64,000 nt of DNA from Iris pallida (GCA_029216955.1 JANAVB010006999.1:37501-101500); one strand, 5' to 3'. Shown: positions 11,428 to 24,550, counted from the stretch's first letter. Notes: generated by a model not told the origin, from the sequence alone. Translations and numbers: made by a program.

Positions 11428-12324
11428 GTAACCTCCGTTAACCGAACTTTTGGATTTTCTCGAATATTTTTAAATTCTATTATCTTTTCTGAATTTTTTC
11501 AAATCTTTGAAATCATGAATTTTAGTATGATATAAATATTTTCGATCGTAATATGCTATCGGTATTTTGTTGGGACTTGGTTGTGAGAAAACTATATTAT
11601 TCGAGTTTTTTATCCCAAATAAATATCTTGTCAAATTCCTTGAGTTTTTATAAGTTATGAAAAATATTATTTAAAAATACTTTTATTTCTATTTATTTTT
11701 AAGGGTTTACGATGATTGTAAATTATTCTATTTTCTCCTCATATCGGGTGTAACAACCACTTTTCTAAAATGAGGGTAATTTTGAACTTTTGTAAAATTG
11801 ATTATTAAATAATAGGATTTAACTCATGATAATGATTTTTGGTGATTTTTAATTATTTTAAAACTATTTAAATTGATGCTTTGTGATTTTGGTGTTTTGC
11901 TAGTGTAACCCTAGAATTGTTAAGCCTAGAGACTAACCATGACCATGGGGACCTAACCATGTGATTAGAATGACTAATTACAACTTTTTAGCCTAAGGGT
12001 ATTTTGGTCATTTTTTGACTTTTGAATTAATTAGGATTTTGATTAAGTGATAATGTGCTAAGTGTTTTGTTAGAGATTAACCTAGAATTGTCCTAACCTA
12101 GATATTATCCATGAGCCTAGATATTAAATTAGAAGCTTCCATCATGACAAGGTTAGGAATATCTAGATATTAAGTTGAGTAGGATATTTGTTAAGGTTAG
12201 ATATTTTAGCTTGGGCCTTTAGCTTGAGGCCTAGAATTAAACTAGCTAGCGGCCTTTAAACTTCATGAAACTTAACCCTAACCCTAGAAACAACCCTAGA
12301 CTACCATCAAGGGATCCCCACCTC

Positions 12325-12334
12325 TATATAAATA
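12325..12334 (+). promoter_or_regulatory. TATA box in LTR A
   Basis: TATATAAATA lies about 580 bases into the LTR. A pyrimidine-rich start region and a TTCTTCCCCAAATTC block shared with B follow. D, G and F have comparable TATA boxes early in their LTRs, so this is the likely U3/R boundary. Confidence 0.55.
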
Positions 12335-13584
12335 CATATGAACACCCCCTTGCCTCTTTCATTACACCTTGAAACCCTAGTTTAGTGTTCTTCCCCAAAT
12401 TCACCCCTTTATCCAAATCAACTCCAAATTGAGCCTAATCAATTGCAATACACTCTCCTAGTGTAGAGGAAGCCTCTAGAAGCTAGCTAGCAAGGATTGG
12501 GAGCAATTTGACCATTGGAGCTTGGTAGAGATCTAGATCTAGGAGCTTTTATTGAGATTCCAACTCTCAATAGGTAATGGCGTCTAAACCAATTTAAATA
12601 CTATTTTCTCTCCATAGATGCATTCATTTAGGTCCCTCTATCCATAGGCCAAGTTTGGTTCAAAATCAGATCCATTTGGTACGTGTATCGGAGGAGTATC
12701 GGAGAACTATTCATAGTGTTCGATGAAATGCCTCTTAGAACTTTTTGTTCTTGGTTTTCAAAACAAATTACATATTTGGAAAGCTTATTATGTATAGATT
12801 TCATTTCTAATTGACTGAGTTGATTTCTGTTCGCTTTTCGTGTCCAAATTGGATACGCACCTCATGCACGATATACTACACGAGGCTCGTGCCATCCCCT
12901 GCTGCTGGATACGTCATGTGTACTGCATACGACACGGTTTGACACAAGACTATAGGGGAAGGTGGGGGCCACGTCTGACAGCATGCACGCCAAGTTTGAG
13001 GCGATTTCGTCGTGTGGATCGAGAGAAATCTCGATCGCACTATTTTTTAAAACACTGTACGCGCTGTCGAATCCCCCACTGATACGCATTCGTATCGTAG
13101 ACGCGGGGACTCATGGACTCATGACAGGGTATCGAACATATGCCCCTATGTCCCCTCTATTACTGTGCACGAGCTCGACTCATCTCGAGCTCTGTGTCGA
13201 GTCCACGAGGACTCGACACGCATGCCCGAGGAGTTTCTTTTGGCTGATTTTTGATACTGAATTTGATTTGGATGTTGACACTGTGTGTCCTGAATTTTGG
13301 ACACGATTAGGGCCACGTGGACATGTCAGATATGTCCATACCTCTGTACACACACCTTATTATGTATATGTAGTTGGGTTGCTGAGTTTGGATGGTTTTG
13401 CAGCCTCGGTTTATGTTATGTAATTGGGATATGTTGTTAGGTCTGAGTTGAGTAGCAGTAGGAGTAGTGATGAGATGTGTTCAGGATTTCTGAGTGGTTT
13501 CAGAGTGTGCACATATGTATTTATATATATGTTACTACATATTATTATCTATGTATATTTGTTAGAGAGTTGGGTGTTGTCCTT

Positions 13585-13611
13585 GAGAGTGAGTGAGTGA
13601 GTGAGTGAGGT
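13585..13611 (+). repeat. GAGT microsatellite
   Basis: About six GAGT units in tandem lie within solo LTR A. Confidence 0.8.
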
Positions 13612-14545
13612 TGAAGGAAAGCTTGGGGAAAGCTAGCAGTAGCACCAGTGGTAGCAGCCAGTTGTCGTACAGGTTATGGAAGAATGTGGCATTGCCTTTG
13701 TTGCAATACAACACTAGTGGCAGCAATGCAGCAGCATTGCTATGCAAGCAAGCATTAGTTATAGCCTGTAGTAGCAACATTAGGTGGAAGGTATCCCCTC
13801 TATATGTGGGTGTATGTAATTATCTTTAATAAGTATAATATTGTGTGGCAGTATAGAAGAGATGGTGTATGTGTGTTGAGTGAAAGCCATGTAGGCATAG
13901 GAGTAAGATGTAAGGGCATGTAGCAGTTGAGTATTTAGTGAGTAGATAGCTACATTCAGAGGTGAAGGAAAGGATGAGCAGTGGGGTTGCCAAGGCTTGG
14001 GTGAGGTAATGTATGTGCAGATTTTGGCATGTGCCTGGCTAATTACGAGTGTCACTTTATATCAAAGTATTAGTGTCAAGTATCCTAAGGGTCTTGTTCC
14101 TATGTGAGTGTGAGGATTTATATATATAGGAAGTAGAGAATAGATAAGGATACATAGATGGGGTAGGCTAAGGTAAAGTATTGGTAGCTAGTGTATAGGA
14201 AGGGACTATAGCTAAGATAGAGGGTGGTTATAGTATCATGGTAGTGAATGTTTTATAAGTATACACATAGGGTTGGTTAGAGTTTTGGAATCACTCTACA
14301 GCCTAAGTTAGATATGTAATGTGTGGGGTGGATATTGAGGCTAAGTTTGAGGTTCTGCTATGCCTTATACAGTTTAGGTATATATCCATTGGCTAGTCTG
14401 TATATATGTTATTGATATAGTATATAGGGTATCCCAAGTTGTGTAGGAAATGGGATTTGGAGTTGGTAGTGCCTAGGTAAGAGTTTGATATGTATGTAAT
14501 ATAATGGGGGTATATTGTTAGACATAAGAGATTAGCTTAGTTAGA

Positions 14546-14762
14546 GTTGACCTAGACTCTGACCATAGTCTAGTATTAACCCTTAACTGTAGAAGTGACA
14601 GATAGAAAGTTGACTAATAGTTGACCATTGACCAAATAAATCCTTGATAGCCTAAGTTTGACCAGTTGACCAAGATAGCCATGTTGTTGACCTAGTTTGA
14701 CTAGATGTTGACTTGGTTTGACCCAGAGTTGACCAAGAGTTGACTTTGACCTAGATTGACCT
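14546..14762 (+). promoter_or_regulatory. W-box cluster in LTR A
   Basis: I count about 14 TTGAC words, most extended to TTGACC or TTGACT, all on the plus strand in about 220 bases. TTGACC/T is the core bound by WRKY factors. The cluster ends about 80 bases before the proposed exon that carries the donor motif. Confidence 0.55.
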
Positions 14763-14838
14763 AGAAATCATGTAGATTGCATTGTAAACTTCATTTAACT
14801 TATTTTAAACACATCATAACCTTTATTGCTCTGACTAG

Positions 14839-15790
14839 GATATTGTGACTCCGATTCAGACATCTGATATTCATCAGTCATTCAGGATATCAGACGAGTA
14901 CATTCTCTGATAGTTCTTTCATTTACTTGTCGATTACTGTATTTCAATTCTAGTTAGTTCTATGTGATTCTTGTTACAAATACGTATTGATATTTCTGAA
15001 TTCATGTATGCGACATACATACTTTACTCATTTAGCCTCTACTATTTGAACTATTCGTACCACCTATTAGCATCTTCATGTGCTGGTTGGACTTATATTC
15101 GATTGATGTGTCAGATTATGGATTCACTTGTATTAGATGGGCGGCGAAATACTTAATTAGATATGTGAACATTCCTACTATTCGAACCACCCCTATGTGA
15201 ATGATATTCGAATGATAGCCATCCCTCACCTGATCAGTGTACGATGTACCGTATTACCCTTAGTCGTTTACATGTCTATCTCAGTATTTTAAAACACACT
15301 TGGAGTATTGATTAGAATCATCATTAGAACCATCATGGATCATTATTAGCACTACCTTATTTGAACTACCTTATTAGAACATTGATTGGAATCACATTCG
15401 ACTCATCTTGAATTAGATTCACATTGGAATTTACACTCGACTTACATTGTACTGTCTGGACTTATATCATGTTACTCTAGTTCAGCTAGCTTATATTACA
15501 GTCTTCTTTGCCATGATTCTTCTCTTATTTTGTTATATTACTTCCCTTGTACTTTAGTTGTTTCTCTACATTATCACCTGTATAAAACTTCTATGTTCAT
15601 CAATATAACTGTCTTTACTGCTTTATAGTCTTTGCCATTTACTTGGGATTTTTAGATGAGATATGCTCGTTCTAATCCTGACTGGATACGTTGACAAAAT
15701 ATTACAGATGCTTGTCCAGAGGACACTTGCCCTACTTACTATGGACCCGGAGATGGCTTAGCTACCTTTGGCCCCGATCCTCAGGAGTAA
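14839..15790 (+). CDS. Candidate spliced short ORF in LTR A
   Basis: A 55-base block (14839-14893) lies between CTGACTAG| and CAG|ACGAGTAC. If joined to the acceptor at 15707, the frame GAT ATT GTG... runs open across the junction and on to a TAA at 15788-15790, about 46 codons. The end is acidic and proline-rich, with DACPEDTC, YYGPGDG and GPDPQE. LTR E has an open acidic frame with DTFYGEEA-D at the same place. There is no conserved ATG, so coding status is an inference; a non-coding spliced leader would look similar. Confidence 0.3.
14894..15707 (+). other. Candidate intron in LTR A
   Basis: The donor region CAG|ACGAGTACATTC aligns with CAG|GCGAGTACATTC of B, but the GC is AC here. The acceptor is ATATTACAG|AT. 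This copy may be splice-dead at the donor. Confidence 0.35.
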
Positions 15791-16078
15791 TCATGAGAAT
15801 AGCTAGTAGACTTGTTTTAGATTCATGTTTAGAACTTGAATTATAATAACTTGAGATATTGAGTTTGTATTTGAGTTTGTTTGAGATATTATTATTTAGT
15901 AGTTTATATTTTTTGTTGTTTAGTCTTTAGCTATAAACTTCTGTGTTATCTTATCGTGCTTAGACTGTGAGTGAGATTTCATTATATCTATACTTGTCCT
16001 CCATTCGGAGTTAAGATTTGACAAGTACATTATATAATTATGTGAGTTGTTGATTAGATAGTGACCTAGAACATCGTT

Positions 16079-16106
16079 CTACCGTCGACATTATGGCGTA
16101 GGCTGG
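16079..16106 (+). promoter_or_regulatory. LTR-end hairpin of A followed by GGCTGG
   Basis: CTAC at 16079-16082 pairs with GTAG at 16098-16101. GGCTGGACG follows, 45 bases before the LTR end. Confidence 0.5.
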
Positions 16107-16415
16107 ACGTACATACTTCTCGTGCCCCTACACTGGGTGCGGGTCGTGACATCGGGCTAAGACCATTTTTGGTCCTAGTGCTAGCCTACCAAGTTCGGAC
16201 TTGGATTGTAGGCTAGGGTTTCGAATTTAGTTAGTGATGGGTAGTGACAGCTAAATTGTAATTAGCTAGCATTTATTAACTAAATAAATCATTAGCTATA
16301 ATCAGTAACAAATTGTTAGTGGTTAGTCTTAAGTTAGTTGTTAGTGATTTTTTTTTACTAATTTTCATATTTTTATTACAATTACATTTTTTCATTAGGG
16401 TTTTCTACCCTCCCC

Positions 16416-16425
16416 TATAAATATT
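16416..16425 (+). promoter_or_regulatory. TATA box in D 5' LTR
   Basis: CCCCTATAAATATTGG is conserved in the 3' copy as CCCCTATAAGTATTGG (31826). It is followed by a CT- and CA-rich leader. Confidence 0.6.
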
Positions 16426-16469
16426 GGACACTCCGAATATTTTACATCATAACAAATTTTCTAAAACCT

Positions 16470-17370
16470 AATCCTACACTATCAGCCACCACCCCTATCC
16501 TTTCCTAACCAATGTCCCAATCCTGCGCTGCCAGCTCCTTTGCCTCTCCGTTAACCCCGCTGGAGTCCCGACCACCACGCCATCACAGATTGCCACCACC
16601 ATTTCGGCATCATGCTACCAGCATACCCCGACTCCCCTAAGCCTACCCCGGCCAATGCCACATCAACACCATCACTACCATACACTTCGTCGGCCAACCC
16701 CTGGCCGAGACCAACATCATCGCCATCACCATACCACCTCCACTGACCTGGTCCTTGCCGTCGCACCACCAACATCATCATGTAGCCACTACCGCCTCCT
16801 GCGGCCGTCTTTCCGTCAATACCACCATACCACATCGCAGCGCCACCACCGGCGACCGCTAGCCACATTCACTACCTTCCATCGACCACTACAACTAATA
16901 CCATGCCACCCGACCACAACCGTCACATCCACCAAAACACCTCCATAGAGAGAGAGAGAGAAAGAGAGAGGGACCCCTCACTGTACTTCGCTCCCTCCCG
17001 CCGTCCAGCCTCGTCGAGACCGGAGCCGCATCCCCTGACGACCACCTCAACAACGCTGCCTTGGGTCGGGTTCAGCCATGTGACCGCCATGGTGAGCTTC
17101 CGACCCCGGCGCAACCATCTCGTCAATGACTCTCCGCTCTCATCTCCTCCGTCGCGCTCAGTGGGCACGATCTGGGCTCCAGATCTGTCGTGGCTACGCC
17201 GAGGGCTGTCGACCGTGCTAGCGCTGTGCCCTTGTGCACAGCCGACGTCCTCCTCCCCGTCGCCAGTGCCCGACCTCGGCCGCTCCTCTCCACCGCCGAA
17301 GCCCCTTGGTGAGCCTCCACTCCTCACTCTCCTCCATTCCTTTTCTCTCCCGAGTATTCAATTAGGTTAG
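16470..17370 (+). other. GC-rich leader of D 5' LTR
   Basis: After the TATA box the composition changes abruptly from AT-rich to CpG-rich, with many CCACC, CCGCC and ACCACCG words. Long Pro/His/Thr-rich frames occur on both strands, as expected from low-complexity GC-rich DNA. Frame differences between the two D copies argue against a protein. A GA-rich run lies at 16944-16972. Confidence 0.6.
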
Positions 17371-17440
17371 GTGTTGACTTTTATAATTAGTGTTGGGAAA
17401 CAATAGTTGGGTTGTTAATAACAGTAACTATTGAACTTGG

Positions 17441-17584
17441 GTTTTTTTTTTGAGTTACTGATTCTCGAGATATTTCATATTTGAATTAAGACTAGATACT
17501 AAAATTAGGAATCCAAATACATGAAAGGAAGCTTATGACTACATGCGGTGATGACATAAAATTGAACAAATATTGGAAAGAGAA
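17441..17584 (+). other. Start of D interior
   Basis: A T-run and AT-rich sequence follow the LTR. I see no tRNA-like PBS. The sequence ends in the MITE TSD GAAAGAGAA. Confidence 0.4.
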
Positions 17585-20061
17585 GGGTTAATTAGTTGTA
17601 CCCCCTATGGTTTGTACGTATTTTGGTAACTGTAGCACCCAGTTTCCCAAATAAGGATAATTTTAAAATTTCATGTTTATAATTATTTTAATAATGATAT
17701 TTAATTCATGATATGATTTTTGGTAATTTTAAATTATTTTAAAATTATTTAAATCAATGACTTATGGTTTTGACGTTTTGCTAGTGAAATCCTAGAGACT
17801 GTTTGACCTAGAGCCTAACCATATGATTATGATATTTTAATGTCATTTTTGGTCTAAAGATATTTTTGCATTTGACCTCTTTGAATTATTTTGATATTAT
17901 TTTATTATTTATGATATTGTTTTGGGGTTATTTGAGTTGGGTTCGAATTTCAACTCAATCCGACTTGAAACGGGGACCCGGGGGTAGTTTGACTCTAGTG
18001 GGACCCACACACTAGTTAGGCATGGCCCACATGATATTAAATTTAGTCCACATGATAGAAATATTTTAGTTAGAGGTTAGACTAATTATTATGGATAAGG
18101 TTAGTGTGATTAGAGACTTTAGAATGACTAATTTAGCCCCAACCAATTAGCCCTTTCCTAATACTCATAGAATAGGTTAGTGGAGGCATTTTGGACCTTA
18201 CCATAATAGGACAAATAGCCCCATATGGCCAGCCACTTTGGGAGAGGATAGGCTCAAGTTCATTTCATTATTCTCATCCACACTCTCTCTCTTGTTCTTC
18301 CCCAAATTCCTAGAGAGCAATCCCTAGCAATTTCTCCACCAAATTCTTCTATTTCACCACCAAATCTTCTTCTTTCCTTCTCCATTCTAGCCAAGGAGGA
18401 AGCTACCCAAGTTTGGGAGGATTCGGAGCACGTTCGTGTTCTTTTGGAATCTCTACGTGTCGGTGTCGCTCCGGGAAGGCTTTTCTTCGATTCGATCTAC
18501 CGGGAGGTATAAATCCCTTCTCCTTTTTATTTCCTCATACATATAGGTCTATTTTGAACCCATAGGAATGACTCCCATGGTTGTATCTCCATTTCGTGTC
18601 CATTTCGTGTCCATTTGGAGGTTATAGGAGTGTCCTTTGTGTTGTGGTTGTGTCCATGTGGAAAAATTCCAAATTTGGATACACTATGTGTTGTTGTTAT
18701 GTATGAATGAATTATTACATGTTTAATCTCATATTTTTGTATTGGAGATGTGTTCTATAGTGTCTCATATATATATATTAGTGTAGAGAGTGAGTTCTTG
18801 ATATATTATGTTATAAACTTGTGTTCTTTTGTCTCAAACTACCTAAATCCGTCATGATTTTTATCCACGTTTTTAATTTCAGCCCTAACTTAGCTCATAA
18901 CTTCTAGCTCAAAGCTCGGTTTAATCTCCCGTTTTTTTTAAAAGAAGCGTATTGAAGTTAGCTTTCCAAAAACATGTATTAATAGGCCTAATTCTTTTTG
19001 TAACTTTCTGGAGAATTATTTGAGTGTCAGCTGTATGAAAGACAAACGCGTTCTCGGTGTTTTCGCGATTCCGGGAGTTTCCGGAAACGAAAATGCGATC
19101 CGTTTGAAGTTTCAGAAAGCTAACACATAGATCTATAACATACTTTAATACTAAATTTTAATTCATGCTGAAATGGTACAGTATTGATTATTAGTAGGAG
19201 TTACTATTCGGCATATGCATTTTGTGCACCCTTGTGTGTAATATAATGTTCTATTTGATTTTAACCCATGTTAATGTATATACATTATATAATTAAATAG
19301 AGAATGCAAGCATGAGTAAATGTTTAAATAAATGATGTATGAGATGTAAGTATCCTATCTAATGTAAGCATGTATAAGTATGGCTTGTAATGAATATGTA
19401 GGTTCCATAGTATGTAATGTATGGTGCATATAGTGGTGCAAGAGAATAAATGAATGATGAATGAATGCAAGCATTAATGTAATGTAATAATAGATGTAAT
19501 GTATACAATATACAAGTTAATGAGATGTAATGTTCTATGTTAACACAAATCCTATGTTACCTCATGTACCCCCTTACACTATGTTGACACTATCATACTT
19601 GACACATTGTTCACTTACACTTTGACACTCTTTGATATGTATACACTATGTATGCCCATTTAACCCTCACTTGCCCCTTTGCCATGTTCACATACACACA
19701 CATAGCCTCTTAAATAAGTATTTATGAATATAGTTAACTTAGCTATGTATGTATATTATATATATGTTAGCATATTGTGTTGTAATATATAAGTTTATAT
19801 AACCATTTGAAATGCCATGATTATAGACCTAATGTTGAATACCAATATATGTATGTGTATATATGTGTAGACATATATAGCTTAAAGTAATAGATTACCT
19901 AGTGTATATCCAATGTGAATTCTTGCCTATTTGAGTATTGAATAATTGCATGCTATATAGAGTTAGGTGTATGTTGGCTTGTATAGTCTTGTATTGATGT
20001 GTGCTTGCTAGGATAGTCTTGGTTAGGCCTAGTAAGACTTGCTGGTTAGGACATGACCTAG

Positions 20062-20118
20062 TTTGACTAGTGTAGTTAACCAGAGTTGACCAAGGGTTGA
20101 CTTTGGCCTAGTTTGACC
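20062..20118 (+). promoter_or_regulatory. W-box cluster in B 5' LTR
   Basis: Four TTGAC words in 57 bases occupy the same place as the larger cluster in A. A fifth, present in the 3' LTR, reads TTAAC here. TTTATATTA follows at 20147. Confidence 0.5.
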
Positions 20119-20248
20119 TAGATTCATGTAGAATGCATTGTAGTGCTTTATATTACCCTTCTGGACATGTTGTGACTTGTGCTGTTCTAATTAGGAGCCA
20201 GACACCTCTCCTCGGACAGTATCTTTACCTTGGACATTCAGATATCAG

Positions 20249-20939
20249 GCGAGTACATTCTCTGATCATTTCATATCCTGCTTAGAATTATTTCCTGTAT
20301 TAAATTACTTTACTTGTACTGTCACGTTGGTCACACGGATTGGTACTATACGGATCCCTTCTTGAGATGTTATCCTTAGGGAGCATCGGGTACTACATAT
20401 TCTGTACGTTTTACTTACATGACGTATCACTATGCTTCACATGTTCTTTGATCACTTGTGACATATACTCTTATGATCACAGAGTCTCCTAGAATCTCCT
20501 ATCCTATTTACTGGGTATCCTAGAATCTCCTAGAATCCCCATTTTTGGGACATCTATGTATCACCCTTCGGGGGCTTTGCGTGGAATCATAACATAACTT
20601 GGTTGGATCCTTGTGTACTGATTGGGGATACGGGAAAGTAGAAATAGACATGTGAATACTATCCAAGTAGTGTAGCATCAGAATCTCTTCCATAGTGTAG
20701 CATCAGAATCTCCTATGCCATTTACATGTCTATATTGTACTCTGACTCACTAGCCACATGTTAGTTCTCTATTTATAGTAGATATTTCTATTACAGCTCT
20801 CTCTCTGTTTACATACAGCATTTCTTTCAGTACTTGTATCTTACTTTACTACATGATTATATTTTCTAACCTGCTATGAACTGTTGAGATGTAATGTGCT
20901 CGCTCCTGTCCTGACTGGACCTGTTGATAAATTTTACAG
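20249..20939 (+). other. Candidate GC-AG intron in B 5' LTR
   Basis: The donor is ATCAG|GCGAGTACATTC and the acceptor ATTTTACAG|ATAGCC. The frame upstream (EPDTSPRT...) stays open through the join to a stop after EETVEVA. Confidence 0.5.
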
Positions 20940-21264
20940 ATAGCCTGGAGGTTGCCTGCTAGCCTAGAGGAGACAGTAGAGGTTGCATAGATAGCTAGGG
21001 TTTTTGCTTATAGTTTATTTTCAGTCATCTTGAGTTGTATTTATGGATTACTGTATTTGGGTTTTGAGATGCATTCTGAGTTTGTATCTTAGACACTTAG
21101 ACTTCTATCAGTTGTATCTCTTTTCGACTTTATGTTTTATCTATCTTCCTTTATGCTCTACCTTAGATGTGATTGAGTTTATATTCTGCTATGTCACCCC
21201 CATTCGGGGAGTATAAACTGTTTAGTCTTATACTATTAGATGCATTGAGACCTAGGACAACGTT

Positions 21265-21292
21265 CTACCGCCGATACTGCGGCGTAGGCTGG
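21265..21292 (+). promoter_or_regulatory. LTR-end hairpin of B (5' LTR)
   Basis: CTACCGCCG and CGGCGTAG form a strong stem around ATACTG, and GGCTGGGCG follows. Confidence 0.6.
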
Positions 21293-21339
21293 GCGTTGTT
21301 ACGTTCTCGTGCCCTAACTCTAGGGTACGGATCGTGACA

Positions 21340-21366
21340 CGTTTTTAGTGGTGGCCCATACAGGTC
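21340..21366 (+). promoter_or_regulatory. PBS-position conserved 19-mer after LTR B
   Basis: CGTTTTTA then GTGGTGGCCCATACAGGTC. This is one base from the form seen in E and F. No tRNA-Met site is present. Confidence 0.65.
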
Positions 21367-21462
21367 GAGATTCGCATTAGTACGATTTCGTAGTAGCGCA
21401 ACGACTTAGTTGTACTACTACGAGCCTGCTATAGGATATATAAATTAAGATGTTAGGATGAG

Positions 21463-21845
21463 AGGATACTCAATCACTGTTAGAATTCCTTGAGAGATTC
21501 CTGGGATGACCCTTGAGAATCTCATTTTGAATTCCGATTTAAACTCCTTTTCCTTGTTTTGATTCACCTTTTTCCTTGATTTGAATTTGATTTTGTGGAT
21601 TCATTGTAGAACTTTGAATCCTGGTATTAGTTGATGATTTTGATAAAATTTTGTAGTTGTTGATTTAATTTTGTATTTAGATTAATATTTTCAAATCCAA
21701 GGTACTCAATCACACTTAGGATTCTTTAAGAGATTTCTGGGACGACCCCTGAGAAACTCATTTTGAACTTCAATTGAAATTCCTTTTCCTCTTGTTTGGA
21801 TTCACCCTCATTCCTTGCTATTGAATTTAAGCTTGATGGGTTCCT
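21463..21845 (+). repeat. Direct duplication in B interior
   Basis: About 145 bases starting GGATACTCAATCAC at 21463 recur at 21700 as AGGTACTCAATCAC. The copies share GAGA-TTC-TGGGA-GACCC and CTCATTTTGAA blocks, with roughly 80 percent identity by eye. Confidence 0.7.
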
Positions 21846-22989
21846 CTCGTTTGAACCGATGAGAAGGAACATATCTTCATTATTCTTTCTCGTCATTATT
21901 CCCTTGCATTCTTATTTACCTCTTATCTTAAACTCTGTCTCATTACATTAATTATCCATATCTTGTCGTCCCTACCAGATGTACTTCAAAATTCTTGAAT
22001 CTTCGTATCTTTTGCATGGGGAAGGCTAAGAAAGTGACGTAAATTATGTAGCTCAGAGAAGACGTAACTGGTTATTTTATGACGATCTAAAGGAAATCAA
22101 ATGTGGAGTGTTCCATATGGAAACTTGAGATAGAAATGTGGTAAAGGTCTCGAATAGAATAAGGAGATGTATACTGCCAATCTGGAAACAATTACATTTA
22201 GAAAAATTTTGGGGTTATGAGATAGTTTATAGGTGTATTCAAAACTAATGAGGATATCAGAGGTCAACCTAGTTTTGAGAACTTAGAAAACCTTGGTTAT
22301 TGATTTTGGGGAAAACTTTTACTCTGAGGCTATGTAGAAGGTTAGTAATGGAAAAAGAGAAGTTAATTGTGTTTAATAAGGATATTAAACAAGATGTTGC
22401 GAGAAAATGACTAGGGATAGAGAGAGCACAAAGTTATGGAAGTTTAGAGATTGTTGTGAAATATTTTTAGAAGAATAATATTCAAGGGTGTATATCGAAG
22501 AAAATACGGAAGTTGATTTTATGATGAAAGATAAGTTTTGTAAGGCCTAGAGATTTAAATTAAATAATACGAGGAGAACAATTTGAACAAGTTCAAGGAA
22601 TTCGTAAACGGGATTTAGAGGTTTTGGGTCAAATTTAAGACAAGGTGAAAGAACTTAGAAATTTAAATAAATGGTTAATATTGATTCCTAAATGTGAGGG
22701 TTGTGCTTCAAGAGTGATGTTTGGAAATTGGTAATTGCCTACGGTAGTCATGGTAAGGGTTTAAGTAAAGGTTAAATTTTCATATGGAGACTGGTGAGGT
22801 AAAGATATGATTGGCAAGTTATGACCAGATGAACTTAAGAGTATCAGAAGCAGATGACTAACTCGATCTTCATTATTTTTGTGCATTAATTACCATCTCT
22901 TGAACTCCCACTTTCTAATTGAGATCCTTGACGTTCCTTATCGTGACTTTGATATTCGGAATGTAATACTAGCTGTTATCCTCCAACAA

Positions 22990-23560
22990 ATCTTATATGC
23001 AAGACCTAGACGAGCTCACCTTCGTGTAGGTATATCATGTCCCACTAAAATCCGTCTTCTTGTACTCTATTTTCTTGATATAATTTTCTGGTCAACTGGC
23101 TAAACTATAACCTCTACCATTATACTAAATTTCTTCTTATTTCAATTAGAAATCCAGCCTTGACTCAATTCTTTCGACCCGACATGTGATGGTGTTCTGC
23201 TTGTTTCCTTAGATGCTTAACCTTGTACCTTATCTGATTACTTGACCCGTTGGTTAAGAAACTTGGACTATGTAATTCCTTTCATCATTACCACCCTTAT
23301 ATCTTGTGCTGCTAAATTAGCCTTAGTTTTGCAAGCTTATCTATTTTCGAGCTTGGTCATGACATATTTTATTGGGTGGCCACCCACTAACATATTGTCT
23401 AATCAGAACCGGTACATGATGGTCTGATCAACATATTACACTTTGGTTCGCTTTTTCATGTATCAATCTACGAAAATGGAGACATAGTTAAACTTGACCC
23501 TAGAGTCTCATTCGCGACAGCCTTGACAATTCTCTTTGAAATCTTTTTATCGCCTATGAA
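22990..23560 (+). other. Conserved LARD interior blocks (B copy)
   Basis: Three blocks recur colinearly in F on the minus strand: GGTATATCATGTCCCACTAA (22990-23090), ACTCAATTCTTTCGACCCGA (23156-23205), and a 250-base block from GCTGCTAAATTAGCC with TGATGGTCTGATCAAC (23307-23560). The last also occurs in G. Blocks this similar in otherwise diverged elements imply function or shared recent ancestry. Confidence 0.7.
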
Positions 23561-24550
23561 CCTCGTATTCGTACTCAGTCGAATTAAATTTAATCATGAC
23601 TTGAACCTCCATCATTGGATGCTCGTGCTCATACTTTGATTTTATTGATTTCCCTTCTTGTCCAAATCTTGTTTTATTCCGAAATTGATCAACTTAGATC
23701 GTGTCAAGACAAAAATCTATTTGTGATTTGTTGTGCCTAAATTTTCAATTTTTGCCATCTTATGTAATAGTAACCTTTTAATAATTTTTTAGTTGCTTGT
23801 TAATGACCAATTTTTATATAGGATGGTAGACAGCCCTACAACCTTGATGATTATTGTTCCCTTACCTTCCCAACTAGGACACCCTAGATTGTTTGTGTGT
23901 TGATACCATAGTACTCTTTTGACCTAGAATGACCAGTGCACCTAGATGAGACTTCCAACTGCTACGGTATGCCCTGACCTTGTATACTATTCCTTCAAAT
24001 TGTATGATTTAGATAAAAAAAAATTTAGACCTTGATTGTTGGGAAATAGGGACGTCACTCCATTAGTATCAGTTGTAGATATATATGGGTTAGTCCTTGA
24101 TGTGGGGATGTGTGTCTATAAACATATCGCTTAGGAGATTTAGGAGAGATTATAGTATCAGCCTTGATAGGATGTACTAGTCTTTTGGTGAGTATAAATG
24201 TGTTATGAGAGATAGGGGCCTATATGTCTTAGTAATGCATCGTTCCTATGGTAATAGAATGTATTAATAGATGGTTAATAGGAAGATAATAGTTTGAGCA
24301 TACCTATAGCCTATGATCAGTTCCTTTTCATCCTTAGTTAAGACCACTTTAAAATAGGTCCAGTCCCTTGGATATAGGTTCCAGTCCATATTTTATTGAA
24401 GTTCTATTACCGCCGTACAGCAGAGCAATATTGGAGGTATTCCTAGATTGACATTTTTTAGATGTTCGTTTATTATTCCAATGTTAGGAAGTGTTACCTT
24501 AGATATTGGGTAGGTTAGAGGCTCTAGAAGGAGTACTATCGATCTTAAAT

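Larger units (their letters stand above)
11749..16151 (+). mobile_element. Element A: 4.4 kb solo LTR, TSD TCGGG
   Basis: It starts TGTAACAACC and ends GGGTCGTGACA. An exact 5-bp TSD, TCGGG, sits at 11744-11748 and 16152-16156, and the uninterrupted D copy at 31589 shows the empty site. The content is a single LTR: one TATA box, one W-box cluster, one GC-donor/acceptor pair and one end hairpin, all in the order seen in LTR B (3.7 kb). There is no interior, so it arose by LTR-LTR recombination. The first 200 bases are alignable to LTR B, including ATGATTTTTGGTGATTTT. Confidence 0.92.
11428..17440 (+). repeat. D 5' LTR, split by solo LTR A
   Basis: The two parts, 11428-11748 and 16157-17440, align end to end with the 3' copy at 31268-32541 plus 49035-49355. 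The break at TCGGG is the insertion point of A. Confidence 0.85.
17631..21339 (+). repeat. B 5' LTR
   Basis: It runs from TGTAGCACCC to GGATCGTGACA. In order it contains a conserved CCGGGAG|GTATAAAT donor-like site at 18506, a W-box cluster, CAGGCGAGTACATTC at 20246, TTTTACAG at 20939, and the end hairpin. Confidence 0.95.
21367..24550 (+). other. B interior, non-coding
   Basis: No gag or pol motif is seen; open frames reach only about 75 codons. The left part holds a direct duplication. The middle holds blocks shared with F and G. The interior is nearly the same length as that of F (3245 versus 3214 bp including signals), suggesting a maintained LARD body rather than random deletion. Confidence 0.75.

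Noticed and set aside
12962..13423. 153-codon plus-strand frame in solo LTR A
   Set aside because: No recognisable domain, no counterpart in the aligned part of LTR B, and it falls in the proposed first intron of the leader.
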